64,000 bases of DNA from JBBRCE01 sp038205115 (GCA_038205115.1 JBBRCE010000004.1:1-64000); one strand, 5' to 3'. Positions 52,549 to 61,994 are shown, counted from the stretch's first letter. Notes: a model not told the origin generated them from the sequence alone. Numbers and translations: made by a program.

Positions 52549-54405
52549 TTAAGCCGCGCGACTTCCCATGCCACCGCTGACAGTCTGGCCGTGCGCGGAG
52601 ATCGACAGCGTCCGCGCGTTCACCAGACAATTCTCCAGGAATTCGTTGTGCGCGGCGACAACGGTTTGAAACACCTCGCCGTGGTAAGGCGAAAAATGGT
52701 CGCCGTCGACCGTGAGCAATTCGACATCGCCAAACTGCGCCACCTGCATACGAAGCAGCTTCGCCGGAATCAATTGGTCGTTTTCCGCCATCACAACCAG
52801 CACCGGACACCGCACTCGAGCGGCCTGCTTGATGGGTCGATGAAACAGCGACGCCAGCAAGATCCTGGCAGGCACGCTATTTTGCCAGGCAGTCTGGTGC
52901 GGCAACAGCTTTTTATATCCCGACTGACAACCGGGCTTATTCATCACGGCAAACGCCGGCGAGTCGCCAACCACCGGCACCCGATGCGGCGTCCGCCCCA
53001 CGGCGGCGCGGAGCAAATCATATACTCCGTGCGCAATGGCCTGAATGCCGTACCGCAGTGTATAACCGCGCAGCGCTCGGGGGACGTCGAGCATTGGCAC
53101 TTGTGCGATGACGGCCGCGACATCGGCATTTTGCGCGGCGCAGTGCACCGCATGACCACCGCCGAATGATGAGCCCCACAACGCCACGCGTTGCGGATCG
53201 ATGCCCGCCAGGCCTTTTCCGAATTTTAGCGCTGCTTGCCAATCCTGCTGTTGGCGGCGGCAGTTCACGAGATTCCGTGGCACGCCGCCACTGCCGCCAA
53301 AGTGGCGATAGTCGAACATCAGCACTGCCATTCCGCGCTGCGCAAATTGTCTGGCATACGGCAGCAAGCCGAAACTCTTTTCGGCGGCAAATCCATGAGC
53401 CATGATCACCAACGGCGCAGGGTGATCGCAGCTTGAGGCGCGCATCAGCCATCCTTCGCAGACTGTGCCGCGACTGTTGAAGGTGACGCGCTCGACGCCG
53501 TCCGGCTGATCGGCGACAGTCGCCAGCGCCGTTGTTTGTTCGGCGATTCTCAAACCCGGCGTGACGGCGGACGTTTGTCCAGCAGCAAATTCGCCCGCGG
53601 CGGCCTGTTGTGGCTTGCGACGTCCCATGCAGTTGACCCAATCGAGTAGTCCGGGCAAAAGCCGCTTGAACATGGCGAGCACATGCGCCATGGGCGTGAC
53701 CAGCACCAGCGCGCGGTTTCGTTTGATCCCGCGAATCGCCTTGCGGGCAACTTGCTCGGGCGTGGCGCTGGCCCAAGCTGGCGGAACGGGTACGCGCTTG
53801 TTTGCGCGGCCGCTAACTGCCCGTTCATACAATTTGGTTTGCACCGGACCGGGGCAAACTACCGTTGCGCCCAAGCCGCGACGTACGTATTCGGCCCGCA
53901 GCGCTTCCGTGAAACCGACCAGTCCAAACTTGCTGACGTGATACGCGGTGAACCGACCGCCAGCCACCAAACCGGCGATGCTACTGATGTTGAGAATGTG
54001 CGCTTCCGGTTGAGCGAGCAAGGTGGGCAGCAATTCTCGGGTGAATTGCAGCGGCGCCAGCAAATTGATGCCCAGCAGCCAGTTCCACTGCGCGGCCGTC
54101 ATGTTTTCGGTGGGGCCGTAATACGCCACGCCAACATTATTGACCAGCAGATCGATTGCTGGCCATTGTTGCAGCATGTCCGCGATGACCGCCGAAATCT
54201 GCGTCGACTGAGTAACGTCGCAACGTTTGGCAACCGCTTCGACGCCCAGGGCGCGACACTCAGCCGCGACCAATTCCGCGCCGGCTTCGTCGATGTCCAG
54301 CAGGTAGACGTGCGTTTGCTCGGCCGCCAGTTGCAGCGCAATGGCGCGGCCAATTCCCGAAGCCGCTCCGGTGATTAACGCACGCTTTCCCTTGAGATTC
54401 CGCAT
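52549..54405 (-). CDS. fusion of short-chain dehydrogenase and alpha/beta-hydrolase
   Basis: 618 aa from ATG 54405 (AAGG upstream). N-terminal SDR domain (about 1-260): ALITGAASGIGRAIAL, LVNNVGVAYYG, SSIAGLV and the catalytic YHVSK. A linker (about 265-315) joins an alpha/beta-hydrolase (about 315-600): IMAHGFAAEKSFG, the nucleophile in ALWGSSFGGGHAV, the acid in VVMAENDQLIP, and the His in VDGDHFSPYHG. Both active sites look intact, so one chain could reduce or oxidise a carbonyl and hydrolyse an ester or thioester. The two functions on one polypeptide suggest channelling of a lipid-like substrate. Specificity not known. Confidence 0.88.
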   Translation of the reverse strand: MRNLKGKRALITGAASGIGRAIALQLAAEQTHVYLLDIDEAGAELVAAECRALGVEAVAKRCDVTQSTQISAVIADMLQQWPAIDLLVNNVGVAYYGPTENMTAAQWNWLLGINLLAPLQFTRELLPTLLAQPEAHILNISSIAGLVAGGRFTAYHVSKFGLVGFTEALRAEYVRRGLGATVVCPGPVQTKLYERAVSGRANKRVPVPPAWASATPEQVARKAIRGIKRNRALVLVTPMAHVLAMFKRLLPGLLDWVNCMGRRKPQQAAAGEFAAGQTSAVTPGLRIAEQTTALATVADQPDGVERVTFNSRGTVCEGWLMRASSCDHPAPLVIMAHGFAAEKSFGLLPYARQFAQRGMAVLMFDYRHFGGSGGVPRNLVNCRRQQQDWQAALKFGKGLAGIDPQRVALWGSSFGGGHAVHCAAQNADVAAVIAQVPMLDVPRALRGYTLRYGIQAIAHGVYDLLRAAVGRTPHRVPVVGDSPAFAVMNKPGCQSGYKKLLPHQTAWQNSVPARILLASLFHRPIKQAARVRCPVLVVMAENDQLIPAKLLRMQVAQFGDVELLTVDGDHFSPYHGEVFQTVVAAHNEFLENCLVNARTLSISAHGQTVSGGMGSRAA

Positions 54406-54537
54406 GACACGCACCTTAACGCAGGCGATCGCAATTTTCGAACTAAAATGGCTTAGTCCGCCCAATCACTACAATCGGCAAGGTTACCAGGGCAGGTTCA
54501 ATGCGTTTTGCTGCTAGCGGCCGAATCTTGAGAAAAT

Positions 54538-54792
54538 TTACCGCGGATCGGCATCGATGATTCTCGCCAGTACCTGTCCAACTTTCAGCGGCATGTCCTC
54601 CTCGGTCAGAATTTCTGCCAGCACGCCGGTGCGTGGCGACGAGAGATCAATCGTCAAACCATCCGCCAGCACTTCGAGCAGGCGATCACCCACTTCGACG
54701 GGCGCGCCCAAATCAACCAGCCAGTTACTGGCAAATATTGGGATCTCGCCAACATCCAGGTCTGGTAACACGAGTTCGTCTGTCGTCGCCAT
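54538..54792 (-). CDS. lipoyl/biotinyl-like domain protein lacking the acceptor lysine
   Basis: 84 aa from ATG 54792. It matches the lipoyl-domain fold: LPDLDVGEIPIFASNWLVDL, GAPVEVGDRLLEVLADGLTI, DLSSPRTGVLAEILTEEDMP, LKVGQVLARI. In lipoyl domains the turn reads D-K-A; here it is Asp44-Gly45-Leu46, so the lysine that would carry lipoate or biotin is Gly. The hairpin fold is kept. It may be a structural relative (as in HlyD-type adaptors) or a decoy. No E2-type partner is near. No good ribosome-binding site is seen. Confidence 0.7.
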   Translation of the reverse strand: MATTDELVLPDLDVGEIPIFASNWLVDLGAPVEVGDRLLEVLADGLTIDLSSPRTGVLAEILTEEDMPLKVGQVLARIIDADPR

Positions 54793-55009
54793 GAATGCTA
54801 CTGCGGGGTTCGGAAGAACATGAATTCGGAGTTTGTAGCGTAATGTTTCGGATGGCTCCCCAGCAATGGCTAAGGCGCGTTGCGATGTTGGCATGCCAAC
54901 GGGAACGAACGATGTTCGACTTGTTCCGATCAGAAAAAACAGGCTAAACTGCCACCTGCCTGATGGTGATTCCTCTCGACATGGCGGTCCGCGGTGGCCG
55001 AATTGAACG

Positions 55010-56776
55010 ATGGCCAAAAGCGTCCCGAGCAGCAACGATTCCTCCCACCCCCAACAGTCGCCGGCGGAGGTCAGCAAGCAATTGGCGCAAAACGCGGATC
55101 ATACCGCGAGTCGCCAGGCCGCTGGGCGATTGCAACTTCCCTGGTATCGCAACACGTTGACCATGGCACTGTTGGGCGCGGCGCTGATGGCGATTTCGCT
55201 ACCGCCGCTCGATATCTGGCCACTCGGTTGGATTGCGCCGATTCCTTGGCTGTTACTTATTCGCGCGCCGGAACTGCTCGGCTGGCGACCGTACCGTGCC
55301 ATTTACATCGCTGGTTTTGTTTTTTGGCTGTACGTGGTGCATTGGTTGCGTTTGCCGCATCCGGCCACCAGCCTGGGCTGGCTGGCGCTGGCGTTATATC
55401 TAGCGTTTTACATTCCGATGTTCATTGGAATATCACGCGTAGGCGTCCACAGACTGCGTATTCCCTTGATCGTGACCGCGCCGCTGGTTTGGACCGGTAT
55501 CGAACTGGTCAAGGGGCACATGCTGGGCGGATTTACGATGGGCAGCCTCGGCCACACTCAACACCGCTTGCTGCCGCTGATTCAAATTGCCGATACCGTG
55601 GGCGCTTACGGCGTCAGCGGCCTGGTGATGTTTGTGGCGGCCTGCCTGACGGACATGTTGCCCAGCGCGCGGCGTGGCGCCCGCTGGTGGCCAATACTGC
55701 CGGCAGCAGGCAGCGTGGTGGCAGCCATGCTGTACGGGCAAATGCGTTGCGACGAAACCCTGCGCATCAACTCCGCGCCAGAAGCAATCCAGCGCCAGAG
55801 GACTGTGGCGTTGATTCAAGGCTCGATCGATAGTGAATTCAAGGCAGAGCCCGACACGCCGCGCGACGTTTTTCGGCATTACGACGCCGTGACGCGCAGC
55901 GCGCTCGATGCCGCCGCCGCTCAAGGCAAATCGGTCGATCTGATCGTCTGGCCAGAAACCATGTATCGCTATCCATTGTTCACGTTCGATCGCTCGTTCG
56001 TTCCGCCGCCGGATATGAAGCAGACGCCGCAAGAAATCGAAGCCGGCTGGCGCGATTATCTAGGCGACGTTGCTAAGGACGATTATCACCGGCCATTGTT
56101 GTTTGGAGTTGCCCGGGGCGTGGTGTACAGCGATGAGCGGCAAACGGTGTTTAATTCGGCCGCGTTTGTGGATTCGTCGGGCAACATATTGGGCACGTAC
56201 GATAAGCAAGGTCTGGTGATGTTTGGCGAGTACGTTCCGTTTGCCGACAGAATTCCGTTTCTCTACAAACTGACTCCACTGGCCGGCGGCGCTGAAGCGG
56301 GCCGCGAGCCGCTTTCCGTGGACGTGCATGGGCTGCGCTACTCGCCCAGCATTTGTTTCGAAACCGTCATTCCGCATCTGATTGCCGGACAAGTCCGCCA
56401 ATTGCGGGCCGAAGGTCGCGAGCCGGACGTGCTGGTCAATCTGACCAACGACGGCTGGTTTTGGGGCTCGAGCGAATTGGATTTACATCTGAATTGCGGC
56501 ATATTCCGAGCAATCGAAAACCGTAAACCGCTGCTCATCGCCGCAAATACGGGGTTTTCGGCCTGGATCGACGCCAGCGGACGGGTCGTCGAGCAATCCG
56601 CCCGTCGCCAAACCGGCTTCATCTTGGCAGACGTCAGGCCGGACGGACGCCAAAGCTTTTACATGCTGCACGGCGACGTTTTCGCGGGCGCTTGCCTGAC
56701 ATTTGGCGGCGTTTTGGCCGCGATCGGCCTTTGGAACCGCGTCGCAGGCCGCAAAACCCAGCCAAATGCCGGCTGA
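55010..56776 (+). CDS. lnt: apolipoprotein N-acyltransferase
   Basis: 588 aa. Inner-membrane enzyme that adds a third acyl chain to the lipoprotein Cys. An N-terminal cytoplasmic extension (about 1-45), membrane helices (about 48-245), then the nitrilase-like periplasmic domain with the triad Glu316 (VWPETMYRYP), Lys399 (TYDKQGLVMFGEYVP) and Cys449 (SICFE), and a last helix near the C-terminus. The triad is intact. Presence of Lnt goes with a Gram-negative type outer membrane. Divergent from the lipoyl-like gene. Confidence 0.95.
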   Translation: MAKSVPSSNDSSHPQQSPAEVSKQLAQNADHTASRQAAGRLQLPWYRNTLTMALLGAALMAISLPPLDIWPLGWIAPIPWLLLIRAPELLGWRPYRAIYIAGFVFWLYVVHWLRLPHPATSLGWLALALYLAFYIPMFIGISRVGVHRLRIPLIVTAPLVWTGIELVKGHMLGGFTMGSLGHTQHRLLPLIQIADTVGAYGVSGLVMFVAACLTDMLPSARRGARWWPILPAAGSVVAAMLYGQMRCDETLRINSAPEAIQRQRTVALIQGSIDSEFKAEPDTPRDVFRHYDAVTRSALDAAAAQGKSVDLIVWPETMYRYPLFTFDRSFVPPPDMKQTPQEIEAGWRDYLGDVAKDDYHRPLLFGVARGVVYSDERQTVFNSAAFVDSSGNILGTYDKQGLVMFGEYVPFADRIPFLYKLTPLAGGAEAGREPLSVDVHGLRYSPSICFETVIPHLIAGQVRQLRAEGREPDVLVNLTNDGWFWGSSELDLHLNCGIFRAIENRKPLLIAANTGFSAWIDASGRVVEQSARRQTGFILADVRPDGRQSFYMLHGDVFAGACLTFGGVLAAIGLWNRVAGRKTQPNAG

Positions 56777-56801
56777 TTTCACGACGCAAGTTTCATTTTT
56801 C

Positions 56802-56831
56802 TTGACTTTACTTTTTGCCCGTAGCTATACT
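56802..56831 (+). promoter_or_regulatory. strong sigma70-type promoter of the MreB-like operon
   Basis: TTGACT (56802-56807), 18-base spacer, TATACT (56826-56831). Both hexamers match five of six or better. It leads into the 57004 gene, leaving a 5' untranslated part of about 165 bases. Confidence 0.75.
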
Positions 56832-57003
56832 GAATGGACAAGTTCGAGGAGGTTTTCTTTCTCGGAAGTGCGAAATTCCAGTCTAAAAAACGCCATTCGG
56901 CGACACGCGGCATCCGGCCACTCGTCGGGCGACAGCGTGGCAATTTCGAATCTATTCGTAGTTTTCGCATTGGTCGTGGCGCGAATTCCCAGGAGCGGGC
57001 GCG

Positions 57004-57840
57004 ATGAATCTGGTCGGCAAAATCTTCGTATTCTTGATTTTCATCATGAGCCTGGTGTTCATGTCGTTTGCGGTTGTGGTCTACGCCACGCAAACCAACT
57101 GGCGTGACGCAATCAACAACCCTTCAACGGGCTACAAGGCCCGTCGGCTCGAAATGGATAAACAGCTTGAGGAGCAGGTCGCCAAAAATGGCGAACTGTC
57201 CAAGCAAATTATTTTGAAAGAGGCGCAGAAGGCTCAGGCGCTCGCTAAAGAGCACACTGCCAATATTCAATTGGCTGAAAAAACCAAAGCCGTCGAAGAA
57301 ATGTTTGCCAATCTGACCAAGGCCAACGCCGACGCCAACGCGCAGTTGGCGGCCGCCGAAGCTGTGAAGAAAACGTTGACCGACGAGGTGGAATCGTTAC
57401 GCGCCGCGAATCGTGACGCGCGCAACATCACAGTTGCGCAGGTCAAGAAGGCCTCGATTGCCACCGAAAAAATTAATCAAGTCATCAGTCAGGTGGCTGT
57501 GTTGACGGATCGCAAAAAGCAATTGGAAGATCAGCTCGCATTGTACAAACGTGCGATTGATGCCGGGCACATTTCACTGGAACTGACGCCTCCCAAAACC
57601 AAGGGCGAAATCGTTTCGGCCGACGAAAAAGAACAAATGGCGATGATTTCGCTCGGCACTGACGACGGCTTTCAGGCCGGCAATCAGTTTGACGTGGTCC
57701 GTGGACCGCTGTTGATCAGCCGTCTGCGGTTAGTTTCGATGGAGAAGAATCGCGCGGTGGGCGTTGTGGTTAAGGAATACAAAAAAGGCCAGATTCTAAA
57801 GGGCGACAATGTCATCCCGATCGACCAAAACAAAAAGTGA
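57004..57840 (+). CDS. membrane coiled-coil protein upstream of MreB (MreC-like role suspected)
   Basis: 278 aa. An N-terminal transmembrane helix (about 5-28, IFVFLIFIMSLVFMSFAVVVYA), a long coiled coil (about 48-185, rich in Lys, Glu, Ala, Leu), then a beta-barrel-like C-terminal domain (about 200-270: SADEKEQMAMISLGTDDGFQ, AGNQFDVVRGPLLISRLRLV). This order of helix, coiled coil and beta barrel is that of MreC, though no MreC signature is clear. It is followed by a small membrane protein and MreB, so it may act as an MreC analogue in a wall-related apparatus. Inference from position and shape only. Confidence 0.7.
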   Translation: MNLVGKIFVFLIFIMSLVFMSFAVVVYATQTNWRDAINNPSTGYKARRLEMDKQLEEQVAKNGELSKQIILKEAQKAQALAKEHTANIQLAEKTKAVEEMFANLTKANADANAQLAAAEAVKKTLTDEVESLRAANRDARNITVAQVKKASIATEKINQVISQVAVLTDRKKQLEDQLALYKRAIDAGHISLELTPPKTKGEIVSADEKEQMAMISLGTDDGFQAGNQFDVVRGPLLISRLRLVSMEKNRAVGVVVKEYKKGQILKGDNVIPIDQNKK

Positions 57841-58216
57841 CAAGCGTGGCGTGGTTGTTGTGCAAAAACAACGCGCCAATGCTTACACCATGATGTTGCT
57901 CGTTTCCTTTACGGCACTATGCATCGCTTGCTTTTGCATGTATCGGTTGATGGACAACTATTATGCAATGAAGACCAAGCCTGAAGCCGCCGACAAGGCG
58001 CAGCCGCTCAAGCCGCGCGACGCCGTTGCCGCGGCACCTGCCGCGGAAGCGCCCGCTGGCGACGCACCTGTTGCGCCGCCGGCCGCTGCCCCTGTAGTTG
58101 ATCCGGCCGCACCACCAGTCGTTGCGCCGCCGGCTGCTGCCCCAGTGGTTGATCCGGCTGCAGCGCCGCCGGCTGCCGGCGCACCGCCTGCCGATCCGCA
58201 ACCGGCCGGAACGTAG
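57809..58216 (+). CDS. small one-TM protein with Pro/Ala-rich tail
   Basis: 135 aa from ATG 57809 (AAGGG just before), overlapping the previous gene by 32 bases, so translation is likely coupled. A transmembrane helix at about 27-47 (YTMMLLVSFTALCIACFCMYRL) separates a basic cytoplasmic start from a tail made of PPAAAPVVDPAAPPV-type repeats (a 50-base unit repeated about twice). Extended proline-rich tails span periplasm or peptidoglycan. Second gene of the MreB-like operon. Family not recognised. Confidence 0.7.
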   Translation: MSSRSTKTKSDKRGVVVVQKQRANAYTMMLLVSFTALCIACFCMYRLMDNYYAMKTKPEAADKAQPLKPRDAVAAAPAAEAPAGDAPVAPPAAAPVVDPAAPPVVAPPAAAPVVDPAAAPPAAGAPPADPQPAGT

Positions 58217-58278
58217 TCCCATTTTGCACCTCGCGTTGCACGCGTTAACTCTACTCGACTCACGCAAGGCGGGCACGG

Positions 58279-59328
58279 ATGCTCCCCAACTGGTTTTCGC
58301 GATTCAACGCCGATCTGGCCGTTGATCTTGGCACGGCCAACACGCTGATTTCCGCGCCCGGCGAAGGCCTGTTGCTGGATGAGCCCTCGGTTGTGGCTGT
58401 GGCGCAAGGTACCAATCGGATTCTCGGCGGTGGCTGCGCGGTGGGCCATTTAGCAAAGCAGATCGAAGGACGCTCGCCGGACTCGATCACCGTGGTGCGG
58501 CCGCTGCGCGAAGGCGTGATTGCCGACTTTCAGCTTTGCGAGGCGATGCTGCAATATTTCTTTCGTAAAGTGCAGCGACGCAGTTGGGGGTCCGGTCCGC
58601 GCGTGCTGATTGCGGTGCCGGGCTGCATTACGCCGGTGGAGAAACGCGCGGTTTACAATAGCGCACAACGGGCCGGCGCGAGGCAAGTCTTTTTGATGCC
58701 GGAAGCGACGGCAGCGGCCATTGGCGCAGGGCTGCCGATCGCTGAACCGCTGGCGAATTTCATTGTGTGCATCGGCGGCGGCACCACCGAAACCGCCGTG
58801 CTCAGTATGGCCGATCTGGTCGCGCGACAGAGCATTCGTGTGGGCGGCGATCAGATGGACGCCGCCATCGTCGACTACCTGCGACGCAACTACAGTTTGA
58901 AGGTTGGGCTGGCGACCGCCGAACAATTGCGGATCGATATCGGCAGCGCTTTTCCGCTAGAAACCGAACTCACGGATTCGGTTCGTGGTTTGGACGCCGT
59001 CAGCAATTTGCCGCGCAAAGCCACGATCACCAGCGAAGAAATCCGCCAAGCCCTGGCGGCACCGCTGGATGCCATGATCGATGCCATCCGCGGCACGCTC
59101 GATGGATGTTCGCCCGATCTGGCGGCCGATTTGATCGACCGCGGCGCTGTGCTGGCTGGCGGCGGCGCGCTGTTGCGTGGCATGGATCGATTGGTGCAAG
59201 AGCGGACCGGATTGCCGACACGCGTGACGGCCGATGCGCTGGGCGCGGTTGCCCGCGGCGCGCTAATTTGCCTGGAGCATTTTTCGCAATGGCGCGGAAC
59301 GCTGGAATCCAGCGACGACGACGTTTGA
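58279..59328 (+). CDS. mreB: MreB/actin-like protein, divergent
   Basis: 349 aa, family length. Actin-fold motifs: phosphate-1 AVDLGTANTLI, PEATAAAIGAGLPIAEP, phosphate-2 IVCIGGGTTETAVLS, GGDQMDAAIVDYLRRNYSLK, ATAEQLRIDIGSAFP and adenosine LAGGGALLRGMDRL. The phosphate-2 motif normally reads D-I-G-G-G-T; here the Asp is Cys164, which should reduce ATP hydrolysis or metal binding. An atypical filament former, perhaps with a static role. Third gene of the unit; no mreD or pbp2 follows. Confidence 0.88.
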   Translation: MLPNWFSRFNADLAVDLGTANTLISAPGEGLLLDEPSVVAVAQGTNRILGGGCAVGHLAKQIEGRSPDSITVVRPLREGVIADFQLCEAMLQYFFRKVQRRSWGSGPRVLIAVPGCITPVEKRAVYNSAQRAGARQVFLMPEATAAAIGAGLPIAEPLANFIVCIGGGTTETAVLSMADLVARQSIRVGGDQMDAAIVDYLRRNYSLKVGLATAEQLRIDIGSAFPLETELTDSVRGLDAVSNLPRKATITSEEIRQALAAPLDAMIDAIRGTLDGCSPDLAADLIDRGAVLAGGGALLRGMDRLVQERTGLPTRVTADALGAVARGALICLEHFSQWRGTLESSDDDV

Positions 59329-59382
59329 TTGCGTCATCCTAAAGCGGCGGCAATCGCAAGCTTGCAAGGCCAGCACGCCGTT

Positions 59383-60720
59383 CTATAAGGCGCGGCGAAT
59401 TCTTCGTGGCGGACGGCCACCGCGACCCAACAGGGGCGGCTTTTTTACCGGTTCGGGCGTTTCCACGGCCGGCGTGCCGCTGGCGTCTTCAGGCATGTTG
59501 ATCGGCCGGCCAGCTTCCACGCCGGGTCGTTTGGCGTAGGCGTCGAAATTGCTGACTTCGTCGCGACGCAGGAGTTTATCGATCCGCATCTCGATACGCG
59601 TCAACTCGTTGCCTTCTTCGGGTGTAACAAACGTATACGCCACGCCTTCGCGTCCCATGCGGCCCGTTCGACCTACGCGATGCACGTAGTCGTCGCAGAA
59701 CTGCGGGATATCGTAATTGACGATATGCGAAATGCTGCTGACATCGATGCCGCGGCCCACCACGTCGGTGGCCACCAAGATTTTCACCTGCCCTTCGCGG
59801 AAGTCAGCCATCACCCGGTCGCGGCTGCCCTGCGAGAGATCGCCGTGAATGCAGGCCACGTCTTTCATCCGCTTAGCCAAGCGTTGCGAAACTTTATCCG
59901 TGCCGCGCTTGGTGCGGCAGAAAATAATGGCCTGACGAGGCTGCTCGCGCTGCAGCAGTTTTTCGAGTAGCTCGAATTTGCGATCCGGATCGACGGTCAA
60001 ATAAAACTGTTCAATCGTCTCGACCGAAATATCGCTGGGCGAAAAATTCAACGATTCCGGCTCGGTCATGTAGCGGAACGCCAACTTTTCGACCGGCGGC
60101 GGAACCGTGGCGCTCAGCAGTAGCGTTTGCCGCGAAGCCGGGCAGCGCCGCAAAATCTTTTCGATATCCGGCCGAAAACCAATGTCCAGCATTCGGTCGG
60201 CTTCGTCCAACACAACCATCATCAAGTCCGACATTACCAACGTGCCGCGCCCCATATGGTCCAGCACTCGACCGGGCGTGCCAATGATGATCTCCGGGCC
60301 TTTTTTGAGTTTGTCGATCTGCCCGCGAATGGGCTTACCGCCGTACAGTGCCACGGCGTGAACCTTGGTACCGAACGAAAGTTTGACGACTTCCTCGCGG
60401 ACTTGTACGGCCAATTCGCGGGTGGGCACGAGAATCAACGCCTGCGGACCCGATTGCTTTTTTCCATGCTGGATCCGCTGCATGATCGGAATCACAAACG
60501 CGGCCGTTTTCCCAGTGCCGGTCCGCGCCTGTCCAAGCACATCGACGCCAGCCAGCGCGCGCGGGATCAGCCCCGCTTGAATGGGCGTAGGCTGCAAATA
60601 TTCGGCATTGTCCAATGCTGCAATCATGGCAGCGGACAACTCCATATCGCGAAAACTGGCGGCGGGATTAACGCTGGAGTTGGTGTCTTGCAGATCGGCC
60701 ACGTCGTAGGTTACGCTCAA
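59383..60720 (-). CDS. DEAD-box RNA helicase
   Basis: About 445 aa from a TTG at 60720; the exact start is unsure (a GTG at 60702 is also possible), because the frame stays open far upstream. Motifs: Q-motif region FRDMELSAAM and QPTPIQ, motif I ARTGTGKT, Ia PTRELA, II DEAD (VVLDEADRMLDIGF), III SAT, IV IIFCRTKRGTDK, V VATDVVGRGIDV and VI HRVGRTGRMGR. C-terminal tail is Pro/Arg/Gly-rich (KPPLLGRGGRPPRRIRRAL), typical of RNA-binding tails. Remodels RNA, e.g. in ribosome assembly or cold response. Confidence 0.93.
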   Translation of the reverse strand: MSVTYDVADLQDTNSSVNPAASFRDMELSAAMIAALDNAEYLQPTPIQAGLIPRALAGVDVLGQARTGTGKTAAFVIPIMQRIQHGKKQSGPQALILVPTRELAVQVREEVVKLSFGTKVHAVALYGGKPIRGQIDKLKKGPEIIIGTPGRVLDHMGRGTLVMSDLMMVVLDEADRMLDIGFRPDIEKILRRCPASRQTLLLSATVPPPVEKLAFRYMTEPESLNFSPSDISVETIEQFYLTVDPDRKFELLEKLLQREQPRQAIIFCRTKRGTDKVSQRLAKRMKDVACIHGDLSQGSRDRVMADFREGQVKILVATDVVGRGIDVSSISHIVNYDIPQFCDDYVHRVGRTGRMGREGVAYTFVTPEEGNELTRIEMRIDKLLRRDEVSNFDAYAKRPGVEAGRPINMPEDASGTPAVETPEPVKKPPLLGRGGRPPRRIRRAL

Positions 60721-60872
60721 ACGGATGTTTTCGGGGTGAGATGAATGCTCTCTAAACGTAGTCCAGTGAGCCCCTTGCGTCAATCCAGACGATGCCAGCG
60801 TTGATTCAGAATTGCTAAAATTCGAGTTCAGTTTCGGAATGAACCGAATGGCTCGGCCGCAGCCGCAATTTA

Positions 60873-61886
60873 TCAGCCGCCTGTGCGGATGTCGTGACGC
60901 GTGGCCGCCACCGCAAAATGGAGCACGGCCACGTTTTGGTCGGCGTCGGTCCACTGGCGATGAAGTTCCAAACCGGCCGACGCGGCGATTTCGGCAAATT
61001 GCTCCACCGAGTATTTGTGAGAGTACTCGGTACAGATTGTCTCTCCCTCGGCAAACGTCAACGACTGCTCTCCAATTCGCACAATCTGCTGCTGCCGACT
61101 GACAAGGTGCATTTCGATTCGGCCATGCACGGCGTTATACGCTGCGCGATGCGCGAAATTCCGTATTTCGAATTGGCCGTCCAATTCATGATTAATTCGA
61201 CGCAGTAGATTCAAATTGAACTGGGCTGTGACGCCTGCGGCATCGTTATACGCGGCCTCCAGAATCGCGACGTCTTTTTTTAAATCGATGCCAATCAGCA
61301 GCCCGCCGTGCTGGCCGCAGAGGGCGGCAATTTGCCGCAAGAGGGCGGCCGCCTGCTCAGGCAGAAAATTACCGATCGTCGAGCCAGGAAAGTAAACGGC
61401 CGTGTGCGTCGCGGCCCGCGTCGGCGCTGGCAGCGCGAACGGCAATGTGAAGTCGGCACAAACCGGCAGCACCTCAAGTTGCGGATAATCTTGCGACAGC
61501 TCTCGTGCCGTTTGTTGCAGATGTTCGCCGGAAATATCGACCGGCACGTACGCCACGGCATTCGGCAACCCGTCCAACAGATAGCGCGTTTTCACGCTGC
61601 TGCCGCTGCCATACTCCACCAGCACCGCGCCGGAACCAATTTGCTGCCCCATCTCGCCGGCATAGCGATCCATAATCGCCAACTCGGTCCGTGTGAGATA
61701 ATATTCGTCCAAGTGACAGATTCGATCAAATAACTCTGAGCCACGCTGATCGTAGAAGTATTTGCACGGCAAGCTACGGGGCCGCTTCTGCAGCCCGGCG
61801 ACCACGTCCGCCAAGAATTCGCGTTTTGCTTGCCGCTGTTGACTGCCAACGCTCTGTGCCGTGCTTACTAATTTCATTGGGATCAT
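60873..61886 (-). CDS. egtD: L-histidine N(alpha)-methyltransferase EgtD
   Basis: 337 aa from ATG 61886 (other starts within ten codons are possible). Signatures of EgtD: YFYDQRGSELFDRICHLDEY with YLTRTELAIMDRY, the SAM site VEYGSGSSVKTRYLLDGL, VPVDISGEHLQQTA, and FPGSTIGNFLPEQAAALLRQ. It trimethylates histidine to hercynine, the first step of ergothioneine. The next enzyme EgtB is not in the window. Last gene of a minus-strand set after the ABC ATPase and the SBP-permease; 108 bases separate it from the latter. Confidence 0.92.
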   Translation of the reverse strand: MIPMKLVSTAQSVGSQQRQAKREFLADVVAGLQKRPRSLPCKYFYDQRGSELFDRICHLDEYYLTRTELAIMDRYAGEMGQQIGSGAVLVEYGSGSSVKTRYLLDGLPNAVAYVPVDISGEHLQQTARELSQDYPQLEVLPVCADFTLPFALPAPTRAATHTAVYFPGSTIGNFLPEQAAALLRQIAALCGQHGGLLIGIDLKKDVAILEAAYNDAAGVTAQFNLNLLRRINHELDGQFEIRNFAHRAAYNAVHGRIEMHLVSRQQQIVRIGEQSLTFAEGETICTEYSHKYSVEQFAEIAASAGLELHRQWTDADQNVAVLHFAVAATRHDIRTGG

Positions 61887-61994
61887 TTTTTTTCGTAGTA
61901 ACAAGGTGCGTAAACAGCAGAAGCAAATCGTATTGGTGACCGCAAGACATCGCGATAATTAACACCGCGGTCGGCCGTCCATCAAACTCAAACC

